Shown: piece by piece, positions 42,119-55,267 of the stretch
How the letters are laid out: each line of letters starts with the position of its first letter
How positions within the stretch are numbered: position 1 is the stretch's first letter
Source: Schoenoplectus triqueter
Taxonomy: Eukaryota; Streptophyta; Magnoliopsida; Poales; Cyperaceae
Direction of reading: 5' to 3'
DNA: 64,000 nucleotides
Assembly: GCA_964058805.1 (NCBI GenBank)
Contig: CAXKVV010000081.1
Coordinates: forward strand, 124,001 to 188,000
Position numbers and translations under genes: made by a program
The notes under the pieces: generated by a model
What the model saw: only the letters and a program-made list of their open reading frames with translations
Database searches by the model: none
What the model was told of the DNA's origin: nothing

Positions 42119-45100
42119 GTCCGGTACCGCCGAAAACTAGTCCGGTACCGCCGAAAACTAGTCCGGGAGCGCAAAACATGAAAAAGGGACCCGACGCCCT
42201 CAGTACGGCCAAAAACATGCCCGGGAGCGGGAAACATGAGAACGGGATTGGACGCCCTCGGCACCGCCAAAAACTAGTCTGTGGGCACAAAACATGAAAA
42301 CAGGACCCGACGCCCTCGGTACCGCCGAAAATGAGTTAAGGCACGCAAAATGTGAAAACGGGACCCGACACCCTCGGTAACGCCGAAAACGAGTCGAGTC
42401 CGGGAGCGCAAAACAAGAAAACGGGATCCGACGCCCTCGGTACCGCCAAACGCGAGTCCTGGCGCACAAAACATGAAAACGGGACCTGATGCCCTCGGTA
42501 CCGTCAAAAATGAGCCAGGGTCGCGCAAAACATGAAATCGGGTCCCGACGCCCTCGGTACCGCCGAAAACGTGTTCGGACGTGCAAAACATGAAAATCGG
42601 ACCCGACGCCCTCGGTACTATCGAAAATGAGTACGACCACGCAAAACAAGAAAACAGGAGTCAACGCCCCGGTACCGCCGAAAATGATTCCAGTAGCGCA
42701 AAACATGAAAACGGGACCCAACACCCTCGGTACCGTCGAAAATGAGTCCGGGCTCGCAAAACATGAAAACGGGAGCTGACGCCCTCGGTACCGTCGAAAA
42801 CGATTCCGGGTGCGCAAATCATGAAAACGGGACCGGTTGCTCTCGATACCGTCGAAAATGAGTCCGGGAGCGCAAAACATGAAAAAGGGACTTGACGCCA
42901 TCGGTACCGTCGAAAACGAGTTCGGGAACGTAAAACATGAAAATGGGACCCGACGCCCTCGGTACCGCCAAAAATGAGTCCGGGAGAGCAAAACATGAAA
43001 ACAGGACCTGACGCCCTCGGTACCGCCGAAAACGAGTCCGGACGCGCAAAACATGAAAACGGGACCCGACGCCCTCGGTACCGTCGAGAATTAATCCGGG
43101 CGCGAAAAACTTGAAAACGAGACTCGACACACGTGGCACCGCCAAAAACGAGTCTGAGGGCACACAACATGAAAATGGGACCCGACGGACTCGGTACCGC
43201 CGAAAACGAGTCCGGGAGCGCAAAACATGAATACGGGACCCGACGCCCTCGGTACCGCCGAAAATGAGTCTGGACGCGCAAAACATGAAAACGGGACCCA
43301 ATGCACTCGGCACCGCCAAAAACGAGTCCGAGAGCACAAAACGTGAAAAAGGGACACGACTCCCTCCAAACCGCCGAAAATGAGTTTGAGCGCGCAAAAC
43401 ATGAAAAAGGGACCCGACGCCCTTGGTACCGTCAAAAATGAGTCAGGGAGCGCAAAACATGAAAACGGGACCTGACACACTCAGTATCGCCGAAAACGAG
43501 TCCCGAAGGGCAAAACATGAAAAAGGGACCTAACGCCCCCGGTACCGCCGAAAACGAGTCCGGGAGCGCAAAACATGAATACGGGACCCGACGCCCTCAG
43601 TACCGCCGAAATGAGTCTGGACGCGCAAAACATGAAAACAGGACCCAATGCACTCGGCACCGCCGAAAACGAGTTCGGGAGCACAAAACATGAAAATGGG
43701 ACACGACGCCCTTCGTACCGCCGAAAACGAGTTCGAGCGCGCAAAACATGAAAACGGGACCCGACGCCCTCGGTACCGTAAAAAATGAGTCCGGGAGCGC
43801 AAAACATGAAAACGGGAGCCGACGCCCTCGGTACCATAAAAAATGAGTCCGGGCACGCAAAACATGAAAACGGGACCCAACACACTCGACACCACCAAAA
43901 ATGAGTCTGGGAGCACAAAAAATGAAAACGGGACCCGACGGCCTCCGTACCGTCGAAAATGAGTCCGGGCACGTAAAACATGAAAACGGGACCCGACACC
44001 TTCGGTACCGACAAAAATGAGTTCGGGAGCACAAAACATGAAAAAGGGACCTGACGCCCCCGGTACCACCGAAAACGAGTCCGGGAGCGCAAAACATGAA
44101 TACGGGACCCGACGCCCTCGGTACCGCCGAAAATGAGTATGGACGCGCAAAACATGAAAACGGGACCCAATGCACTCGGCACCGCCGAAAACGAGTTCAG
44201 GAGCACAAAACATGAAAACGGGACACGACGCCCTCCGTACCGCCGAAAACGAGTTCGAGCGCACAAAACATGAAAACGGGTCTGACGACCTCGGTACCGT
44301 CAAAAATGAGTCCGGTAGCGCAAAACATTAAAACGGGAGCCGACGCCCTCGGTACCATAAAAAATGAGTCCGGGCACGCAAAACATGAAAGCGGGACCCA
44401 ACACACTCGGTACCACCAAAATCGAGTCTGGGAGCACAAAAAATGAAAACGGGACCCGACGGCCTACGTACCGTCGAAAATGAGTCCGGACACGCAAAAC
44501 ATGAAAACGGACCAGACGCCCTCGGTTTTAACGAAAACGAGTCCGGCCGCGCAACACATAAAAATGGGACCCGACACACTCGGTACCGTCGAGAATGAGT
44601 CCGGGCGCGCAGAACTGAAAAACGGGACCTAACACACGCGGCTCCGCCAAAAATGAGTCCGAGGGCACACAACATGAAAATGGGACCCGACGGACTCGAT
44701 ATCGCCGATAACGAGTTCGGGCACGTAAAACATGAAAACGGGACCCGACACCTTCGGTACCGACAAAAATGTGTCTGGGAGCGCAAAACATAAAAAAGGG
44801 ACCTGACGCCCTCGGTACCGCCAAAAACGAGTCCGGGAGCGCAAAACATGAAAACGGGACCCGACACACTCTGTACCGCCGAAAACGAGTCCTGAAGGGC
44901 AAAACATGAAAAAAGGACCTGACGCCCCTAGTACCGCCGAAAACGAGTCCGGGAGCGAAAAACATGAATACGGGACCCGACACCCTCGGTACCGCCGAAA
45001 ATGAGTCTGGACGCGCAAAACATGAAAAAGTGGACCCAATGCACTCGGCACCGCCGAAAACGAGACCGGTCGCCCTCGGTACCGTCAAAAATGAGTCCGG

Positions 45101-48100
45101 GAACGCAAAACATGAAAACGGGACCCCACACTCAGTACCGCCGAAAACGAGTCCCTAAGGGCAAAACATGAAAAAGGGACCTGACGCCCCCGGTACCGCC
45201 GAAAACGAGTTCGGGAGCGCAAAAAATGAATACGGGACCCGACGCCCTCGGTACCGCCGAAAATGAATCTGGACGCGCCAAACATGAAAACGGGACCCCA
45301 TGCACTCAGCACCGCCGAAAACGAGTTCGGGAGCACAAAACATGAAAAAAGGGACACGACGCCCTCCGTACCGCAGAAAACGAGTTCGAGCGGGCAAAAC
45401 ATGAAAACGGGACCCGACGCCCTCGGTACCGTCAAAAATGAGTCTGGGAGCGCAAAACATGAAAACGGGACCCGACGCCCTCGGTACCATCAAAAATGAG
45501 TCCGAGCACGCAAAACATGAAAACGAGACCCAACACACTCGTCACCTCCAAAAACGAGTCTAGGAGCACAAAAAATGAAAACGGGACCCGACGGCCTCCG
45601 TACCGTCGAAAATGAGTCTGGTCACGCAAAACATGAAAACGGGACCCGACACCCTCGGTACCGCCGAAAACGAGTCCGGGAGCGCAAAACATGAAAAAGG
45701 GAACTGACGCCCTCGGTACCGCCGAAAACGAGTTCGGGAGCGCAAAACATGAAAACAGGACCCGACGCCCTCGGTACCGCCGAAAACGAGTCCGGGCGCG
45801 CAAAACTTGATAACGGGATTCGACGACCTCGGTACTGTCGAAAACGAGTAAGGCTGCGCAAAACAAGAAAATAGGAGCAGACGCCCCGGCACCGCCGAAA
45901 ATGATTCCGGGAGCGCAAAACATGAAAACGGGACTTGATACCCTCGGTACAGTCAAAAATGAGTCCGGGCACGCAAAACATGAAAACGGGACCCGACGCC
46001 CTCGGTACCGTCGAAAACGAGTCTGGGAACGGAAAACATGAAAATAGGACCCGACGCCCTCGGAACTGCCGAAAACGAGTCCGGGAGCGCAAAACATGAA
46101 AACAAGACCCGACGCGATACAGCCGAAAACGAGTCCGGACGCGCAAAACATGAAAACGGGACTTGACGCCATTGGTATCGTTGAGAATGAGTCCGGGCGC
46201 GCAAAACTTGAAAACGGGACCGGACACACGCGGCACCGGCAAAAATGAGTCCGGGAGCACAAAACAAAAAAAAGGGGCCTGACGCCCTCGGTACCGCCGA
46301 AAACGAGTCCGGGAGCGCAAAACATGAAAATGTGTCTCGGAGGGAAAAACATGAAAAAGATACCCGATGCCCCCGGTACCGCTGAAAAAGAGTCCGGGAG
46401 CACAAAACATGAATACAGGACCCAAAGCCCTCGGAACCACCGAAAATGAGTCTGGACGCGCAAAACATGAAAACGGGACCCAATGCACTCGGTACCGCCG
46501 AAAACGAGTTCGGGAGCACAAAACATGAAAACGGGACACGACACCCTCGATACCGCCGAAAATGAGTTCGAGCGCGCAAAACATGAAAACGGGACCCGAC
46601 TCCCTCGATCCCTTCGAAAATTAGTCCGGGAGCGTAAAACATGAAAACGGGACCCGACGCCCTCGGTACCATCGAAAATGTGTCCGGGCACGCAAAACAT
46701 GAAAACGGGACTCAACATACTCGGCACTGCCGAAAATGAGTCCGGGAGCGCAAAATAAGAAAACGGGATCTGACGCCCTCGGTACTGCTAAACGCTAGTC
46801 CGGGCGCGCAAAACAGGAAAACGGGACGCGATGCCCTTGGTACCGTCGAAAAAGAGTCTAGGATCGTAAAACATGAAAACGGTACCCGACGCCCTCGGTA
46901 CCGTAAAAAATGAGTCGAGGAGCACAAAACATGAAAACGGGACCCGAAGCCCTCGGTACCGCCGAAAACGAGTCCGGGTGCGCAAAACTTCAAAACGGAC
47001 CCGACGCCCTCTGTACTGTCGAAAACGAGTACGACCGTGCAAAATAAGAAAACGGGAGCCGACGCCCCGGTACCGCCGAAAATCATTCCGGGAGCGCAAA
47101 ACATGAAAACGGGACCTGACACCCTCGGTACCGTCGAAAACGAGTTCGGGTACGCAAAACATGAAAACGTGACCCGACCCCCTCGGTACCGCTGAAAAGG
47201 AGTCTAGGTGCGCAAAACATGAAAACGAGACCCGACTCTCTCGATACCGCCGAAAATGAGTTCGAGAGCGCAAAACATGAGAAAAGGGACCTGACGCCCA
47301 CGGTACCGTTGAAAACGAGTTCGGGAACACAAAACATGAAAATGGGACCCGACGCCCTCGGTACCGCCGAAAATGAGTCAGGGAGCGCAAAACATGAAAA
47401 CAGGAACCGACACAAAACTTGAAAACGGGACCCGACACACTCGGCACCGCCAAAAACGAGTCTGAGGGCACACAACATGAAACGGGACCCGACGGACTCG
47501 GTACCGCCGAAAATGAGTTCGGGCATGTAAAACATTAAAACGGGACTCGACACCCTCGGTACCACCGAAAATGAGTCCGGGAGCGCAAAACTTGAAAACG
47601 GGACCCGACGCCCTCGGTACCATCGAGAATGAGTCCGGGCGCGCAACACTTGAAAACGGGACCCGACACACTCGGCACCGCCAAAAACGAGTCTGAGGGC
47701 ACACAACATGAAATGGGACCCGACGGACTCGGTTTCGCCGAAAACGAGTTCGGGCATGGAAAACATTAAAATAGGACCCGACACCCTCAGTACCACCGAA
47801 AATGAGTCCCGGAGGGCAAAACATGAAAATGGGACGCGACGGCCCCGGTACCGCCGAAAACGAGTCCGAGAGCGCAAAACATTTATACGGGACCCGACGC
47901 CCTCGGTACCGCCGAAAATGAGTCTGGACGCGCAAAACATGAAAACAGGACACAATGCTCTCGGCACCGCCGAAAACGAGTTCGGGAGCAGAAAACATGA
48001 AAACGGGACACGACGCCCTCGATACCGCCGAAAACGAGTTCGAGCGCGCAAAACATGAAAAAACGACCTGACGCCCTCGGTACCGCCGAAAATGAGTCCG

Positions 48101-51100
48101 GGAGCGCAGAGCATGAAAAAGGGACTTGACGCCCTCGGTAACGTCAGAAACGAGTTCGGGAGCGCAAAACATGAAAACTGGACCCAACGTCCTCGGTACC
48201 GCCGAAAACGAGTCCGGGAGCGCAAAACATGAAAAAGGGACCCGACGCCCTCGGTACGGCAAAAAACATGCCCGGGAGAACAAAACTTGAAAACGGGACT
48301 CGACACATGCGGCACCGCCAAAAACGAGTCTGAGGGCACACAACATGAAAACGGGACCCGACAGACGCGGTACCGCCGAAAATGAGTTCGGGTACGTAAA
48401 ACATGAAAACGGGACCCGACACCCTCGGTACCGCCAAAAATGAGTCCGGGAGCGCAAAACATAAAAAAGGGACTCGACGCCCTCGGTACCGCCGAAAACG
48501 AGTCCCGTAGGAAAAAAGATGAAAAGGGACCCGACACCCCCGATACCGCCGAAAAAGAGTCCGGGAGCGCAAAAGATGAATAAAGGACCCGACACCCTCG
48601 GTACTAGCGAAAACAAGTCCGGGAGCGCAAAATATGAAAAAGGGACTTGTCGCCCTCGGTACCGCCGAAAATGAGTTCGGGAGCGCAAAACATAAAAAAA
48701 GGGACCTGATGCCCTCGGTACCGCCGAAAACGAGTCCGGGAGCGCAAAACATGAAAACGGGACCAGACACCCTCAGTACCGCCGAAAACGAGTCCCGGAG
48801 GGCAAAACATGAAAAAGGGACCCGACACCCCCGGTACCGCCGAAAAAGAGTCCAGGCGGGCAAAATGTGAATACGGGACCCGACGCCCTAGGTACCGCCG
48901 AAAACGAGTCTGGACCTGCAAAACATGAAAACGGGACTCGACGCACTTAGCACCGCCGAAAACGAGTCTGTCTGCACAAAACATGAAAACGGGACACGAC
49001 GCCCCCCTATACCGCCGAAAACGAGTCTGGGCGCGCAAAACATGAAAACGGGACCCAACGCCCTGGGAACTGTCGAAAACAAGTCTGGGAGCGCAAAATA
49101 AGAAAACAGGATCCGACGCCCTCGGTACTGCCAAACGTTAGTCCGAGCGCGCAAAACAGGAAAACGGGACTCGACGCCCTTGGTACCGTCGAAAAATGAG
49201 TCTAGGAGCCTAAAACATGAAAACGGGACCTGACGCCCTCGGTACCGCCGAAAATGAGTCTGGGAGCACAAAACATGAATATGGGACCCGATGCCCTCGG
49301 TACCGCCAAAAACGAGTCCGGGCGCGCAAAACTTGAAAACGGACTTGACGCCCTCGGTACTGTCGAAAACGTGTACGACCGCACAAAACAAAAAAACAGG
49401 AACCAACACCCTGGTACCGCCGAAAATGATTCCAGGATCGCAAAACATGAAAACGGGACTCGACACCCTCGGTACCGTCGAAAACGATTCCGGGCACGCA
49501 AAACATGAAAGCGGGACCCGACGCCCTCGGTACCGCAGAAAACGAGTCCGGGTGCGCAAAACATGAAAACGAGACTCGACGCTCTCGATACCGCCGAAAA
49601 TGAGTTCGGGAGCGCAAAACATGAGAAAGGGACCCGACGCCCTCGGTATCGTCGAAAACGAGTCCGGGAACGCAAAACATGAAAATGGGACCCGACGCCC
49701 TCGGTACCGCCGAAAATGAGTCTGGGAGCGCAAAACATGAAAACAGGACCCGACGCCGTCGGTACCGCCGAAAATGAGTCCGGGAGCGCAAAACATGAAA
49801 ACATGACCCGACGCCATCGGTACCACCAAAAACCAGTCCGGACGCGCAAAACATGAAAACGGAACGCGACACCCTCAGTACCACCGAAAATGAGTCCCGG
49901 AGGGTAAAACATGAAAAAGGGACGCGATGCCCCCGGTACAGCCGAAAACGAGTCCGGGAGCGCAAAACATGAATACGGGACCCGACGCCCTCGGTACCGC
50001 CGAAAATGTGTCTGGACGCGCAAAACATGAAAACGGGACCTAATGCACTCGCCACCGCCGAAAATGAGTTCGGGAGCACAAAACATGAAAACGGGACACG
50101 ACGCCCTCGATACCTTTGAAAACGAGTTAGAGCGCGCAAAACATGAAAACGGGACCCGACGCCCTTGGTACCGTCAGAAACGAGTCCGGGCACGCAAAAC
50201 ATGAAAATGGGACCTGACGCCCTCGGTACCATCGAGAATGAGTCCGGGCGCGCAAAACTTGAAAACGGGACCCGACACACTCGGCACCGCCAAAAACTAG
50301 TCTGAGGGTACACAACATGAAACGGGACCCGACAGACTCGGTACCGCCGAAAACGAGTTCGGGCATGGAAAACATTAAAATGGGACCCGACACCCTCAGT
50401 ACCACCGAAAATGAGTCCCGGAGGGCAAAACATGAAAAAGGGACGCGACGGCCCCGTTACCGCCGAAAACGAGTCTGAGAGCGCAAAACATTTATACGGG
50501 ACCCGACGCCCTCGGTACCGCCGAAAATGAGTCTGGACGAGCAAAACATGAAAATGGGACCCAATGCTGTCGGCTTCGCCGAAAACGAGTTCGGGAGCAC
50601 AAAACATGAAAACGGGACACAACGCCCTCGATACCGCCGAAAACGAGTTCGAGCGCTTAAAACATGAAATCGGGACCTGACGCCCTCGGTACCGTCGAAT
50701 ATGAGTCCGGGAGCGCAAAACATGAAAACGGGACCCGACGCCCTCGGTACCATCGAAAATTAGTCCGGGCACACAAAACATGAAAACGGGACCAACACAC
50801 TCGGCTCCGCCAAAAACGAGTCTGGGAGCACAGAACATGAAAACGAGACCCGACGGCCTCCGTACCGCCGAAAACGAGTTCGGGCACGCAAAACATGAAA
50901 CCGGACCCGACACCCTCGGTATAGCCGAAAACGAGTCCGGGAGCGCAAAACATGAAAAAGCGACCTGACGCCCTCGGTACCGCCGAAAATGAGTCCGGGC
51001 GCGCAAAACATGAAAATGGGACCCGACGCCCTCGCTACTGCCGAAAATGAGTCCGGGAGCGCAGAACATGAAAAAGGGACTTGACGCCCTCGGTACCGTC

Positions 51101-54100
51101 AGAAACGAGTTCGGGAGCGCAAAACATGAAAATTGGACCCAACGTCCTCGGTACCGCCGAAAATGAGTCCGGGAGCGCAAAACATGAAAAAGGGACCCGA
51201 CGCCCTCGGTACGGCAAAAACATGCCCGGGAGCACAAAACTTGAAAACGGGACTAGACACATGCGGCACCGCCAAAAATGAGTCCTAGGGCACACAACAT
51301 GAAAACGGGACCCGACGGACGCGGTACCGCCGAAAATGAGTTCGGGCACGTAAAACATGAAAACGGGACCCGACACCCTCGGTACAGCTAAAAATGAGTC
51401 CGGGAGCGCAAAACATAAAAAAGAGACTTGACGCCCTCGGTACCGCCGAAAATGAGTCTCGTAGGAAAAAACATGAAAAGGGACTCGACACCCCCGATAC
51501 CGCCGAAAAAAAGTCCGGGAGCGCAAAACATGAATACAGGACCCGACGCCCTCGGTACTATCGAAAACTAGTACGGGCGCGCAAAACATGAAAACGGGTC
51601 CTGACGCCCTCGGTACCGCCGAAAATGAGTACGGGAGCGCAAAACTAGAAAACAGGATCTGACGCCCTCGGTACCGCCAAACGCGAGTCCAGGCGCACAA
51701 AATAGGAAAACGTACCCGACGCCCTTGGTACCGTCGAAAATTAGTCTAGGAGCGCAAAACATGAAAACGGGACTTGACGCCCTCGGTACCGTCGAAAATG
51801 AGTCGAGGTCGCGCAAAAAATGAAAACAGGACCCAAGGCCCTCGGTACCGCGAAAACGAGTCCGAGAGCGCAAAACTTGAAAACGGGACCCGACACACGC
51901 GACACCGCAAAAAATGAGTCTGAGGGCACACAACATAAAAATGGGACCCGATGGACTCGGTACCGCCGAAAATGAGTTCGGGCACGTAAAACATGAAAAC
52001 GGGACCCGACACCCTCGGTACCGCCAAAAATGAGTCCGGGAGCGCAAAACATCAAAAAGGGACCTGACGCCCTCGGAACCGCCGAAAACGAGTCCGGGAG
52101 CGCAAAACATGAAAACGGGACCCGACACACTCAGTACCGCTGAAAATGAGTCCCGGAGGGCAAAACATGAAAAAGGGACCTGACGCCCCCGGTACCGCCG
52201 AAAACGAGTCCGGGAGCGCAAAACATGAATACGGGACCCGACGCCCTCGGTACCATCGAAAATGAGTCCGAGCTCGCAAAACATGAAAACGAGACCCAAC
52301 ACACTCGGCACCGCCAAAAATGAGTCTGGGAGCACAAAAAATGAAAACGAGACCTTACGGCCTCCGTACCGTCGAAAACGAGTCCGGAAGCGCAAAACAT
52401 GAAAAAGGGACCTGGCGCCCTCGGTACCGCCGAAAATGAGTCCGGGAGCGCAAAACATGAAAATGGGACTTGACGCCCTCAATACCGCTGAAAATGAGTC
52501 CGGGAGCGCAAAACATGAAAAAGGGACCCGACGCCCTCGGTACCGTCGAAAACGAGTTCAGGAGCGCAAAACATGAAAATGGAACCCGACGCCCTCGGTA
52601 TCGCCGAAAACGAGTCCAGCAGCGCAAAACATGAAAAAGGGACCCGACGCCCTCGGTACGGCCAAAAACATGCCCGGGAGCGGCAAGCATGAGAACGGGA
52701 TTGGACGTACTCGGCACCGCCAAAAATGAGTCTGTGGGCACAAAACATGAAAACGGGACCCGACACCCTCGGTACCGCCGAAAATGAGTCAGGGAGCGCA
52801 AAACATAAAAAAGGGACCTGATACCCTCGGTACCATCGAAAACGTGTCCGAGAGCGCAAAACATGAAAACGGGACCCGACGCCCTCAGTACCGCCGAACA
52901 CGAGTCCCGGAGGGCAAAACATGAAAAAGGGACCTGACGTCTCCGGTACCGCCGAAAATGAGTCCGGGAGCGCAAAACATGAATACGGGACCCGACGCCC
53001 TCGGTACCGCCGAAAACGAGTCCAGACGCACAAAACATGAATATGGGACCCGACGCCCTTCGTACCGCCAAAAATGAGTCCGGACGTGTAAAACATGACA
53101 ACGAGACTCGACACACTCGGCACCGCCGAAAAAGAGTCTGTCTGTACAAAACATGAAAACGGGACATGACACCCCCGATACCGCTAAAAATGAGTCCGTA
53201 AGCGCAAAACATGAAAACGGGATCTGACGCCCTCGGTACCGCCAAACGCGAGTCCGGGCGCGCAAAAGCAGGAAAACGTGACCCGACGCCCTTGGTACCG
53301 TCGAAAACGAGTCTAGGAGCGCAAAACATGAAAACGGGACCAGACGCCCTCGGTACCGTCAAAAATGAGTCGAGGAGCGCAAAACATGAAAACGGGACCC
53401 GACGCCCTCGATACCGCCGAAAACGAGTTCGGGAGCGCAAAACATGAATATGGGACCCGATGCCCTCGGTACCGCCGAAAATGAGTCCGGGCGCGTAAAA
53501 CTTGAAAACGGGACCCGACGCCCTCGGTAGTGTCGAAAATGAGTACGGCCGCGCAAAAATAAGAAAACAGGGGCCGAAGCCCCGGTACCGCCGAAAATGA
53601 TTCCGGGAGCGCAAAACATGAAAATAAGACGTGACACCCTCGGTACCGTCGAAAACGAGTTCGGGCACGCAAAACATGAAAACGGGACCCGATGCCCTCG
53701 GTACCGCCGAAAATGAGTTCGGGTGCGCAAAACAAGAAAACGGTACTCGACGCTCTCGATACCGTCGAAAATGAGTCCGGGAGCGCAAAATATGAAAAAG
53801 GGACCCGACGCCCTCAGTACCGTTGAAAACGAGTTCGAGAACACAAAACATGAAAATGGGACCCGACGCCCTCGATACCGTCGACAATGAGTCTGGGAGC
53901 GCAAAACATGAAAACATGACCTGACGCCCTCGGTACCGCCGAAAATGTGTCCGGGAGCGTAAAACATCTAAACAAGACCCGACGCCCTCGGTACCGCCGA
54001 AAATGAGTCCGGACGCGCAAAACATGAAAACGGGACGCGACGCCCTCGGTACTGTCGAGAATGAGTCCGCCGCGCAAAACTTGAAAACAGGACCCGACAC

Positions 54101-54250
54101 TCGCGACACCGCCAAAAATGAGTCCGAGGGCACACAACATGAAAACGGGACCCGACGCCCTCGGTTCAACCGAAAATGAGTCCGAGAGCGCAAAACAAGA
54201 GAAAGGGACCTGACGCCCTCGGTATCACCGAAAACATGTCCGGGAGCGGA
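42119..54250. repeat. 58-bp CpG-rich minisatellite array (~209 units)
   Basis: The unit is 58 bp, seen from successive ggtacc landmarks at 42961, 43019 and 43077. In order it contains ggtaccgcc, gaaaacgagtccggg, agcgcaaaacatgaaaac and gggacccgacgccctc. Most units keep the GGTACC palindrome. Copies vary mainly by CG to TG or CA changes plus small indels. Because 58 is 3n+1 and the consensus lacks TTA, CTA and TCA on the + strand, all three minus frames stay open over long stretches (up to 675 codons at 49210-51237), giving a 58-residue pseudo-protein repeat. The + strand is interrupted by TGA in catgaaaa and in atgagt variants. I see no promoter, start context or homology for a real gene. The array touches the satellite on its left and Tat-like gag sequence on its right. 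Confidence 0.97.
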
Positions 54251-55264
54251 ACCTCTATCTACAATTCTGGACTGCTCAAGAAAGCGACAAATGAACCCCG
54301 TTCCGGGACCCCCAAAAGGCAAACACTTGTTTGCGGCAAACAGATGATCGTCATAGTTGACGAGGCAGATAAAGAAGAGGCGACCTTCAAGCAGTCAGCC
54401 ATCGTGACAACCCTCAAGGCCAGGAAGAACATGCCATATTCTTTCCTAAAGAGCAAAACAACTCGAATATTTGAGCAAGCCATAAAAAGCGGATTGACAC
54501 TCCCCACCTGCAAGTGACCCGCAGACATAGATAAAGTGAGCGAAGGCGAATTCTGCCCCTACCATCGTGTGTTGGGCCACACGATTGAAGACTGTTGGGT
54601 ATTCAAAGATTTTATAGAAAGAGGGTGCAAGGACGGGACATTCCAGCTCCCGAAAATCTTCCAGCAGGACCCGGCTATGCACAGCCCAAGTAACAGCGGC
54701 AAAGGGGTCGCTTACACGATCTTGCACACTCATGTACCTAGAAAACCCAAAGCTGCAAGGCGGAAATCAATCAAGGAAATCTACCGCTCCAACTCAGTCA
54801 TGAACATTGAAATAGAAGAGGAGATGGCAGCAGTGAAAATCATTGTGGTCCCCGAAAGGCATTTCAAAGACTTCATGCCAAGGGAAGTGAACCACATCCA
54901 GACTTTGAAGACCTTCATTGTGTCGGCAAAGGTAGAGCGCATCAAAGGGAGAACTATCATTCACAAGGCCATAATTTTCTATCAAAGTGACTCAATCCAG
55001 TCTCGAAAGAACCCTCACGACACTTGAAAAAGGTGGGTGATAGAGCAAGAGTCAGGGAGTGCGACGAGCGGTGACGTCGCGTCCCATCCCTTTGGTAAGG
55101 AGCTACATGAATTAGCCAAAAAAGCAAAATGTCTGAGAGACATGTCCAAGACGGAGGCCAAACGCTTTGACGACCTCTGGAACGGCGGCCAGAACAAAAT
55201 CCTAGACCTAGATGGCAAAATAAAGTACACCCGAGGGCTGGATTATAATTGTGACAACGCAACA
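54251..55264 (+). pseudogene. Tat-like gag C-terminal region, broken by in-frame stops
   Basis: One frame runs through the region with TGA stops at 54515-54517 and 55025-55027, and another TGA at 55265 ends it. A block near 54420-54500 (PYSFLKSKTTRIFEQAI) precedes CPYHRVLGHTIEDC at about 54551-54592, a CX2H...GHX4C zinc-knuckle-like motif of the kind found in Tat gag proteins, followed by WVFKDFIERG. Gag would form the particle and bind RNA. The N-terminal part is missing and replaced by the minisatellite. I see no DTG/DSG protease motif, so the protease may have been deleted. The part after 55028 (KELHELAKKAKCLRDMSK) is a charged linker that I do not recognise. Confidence 0.75.
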
Positions 55265-55267
55265 TGA

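Noticed and set aside
42119..54250. CRISPR-like array because of regular short repeats
   Set aside because: The whole 58-bp unit is repeated with no unique spacers, and the context is eukaryotic retroelements.
42200..54322. Many long minus-strand ORFs (up to 675 codons) as protein genes
   Set aside because: They overlap in all three frames, follow the 58-bp unit exactly and arise because the unit lacks antisense stops. No start context, promoter, family motif or single preferred frame is seen.
54259..54733. Minus-strand ORFs opposite the gag region
   Set aside because: They are shadows of the + strand gag reading frame, which carries the recognisable zinc-knuckle-like motif.
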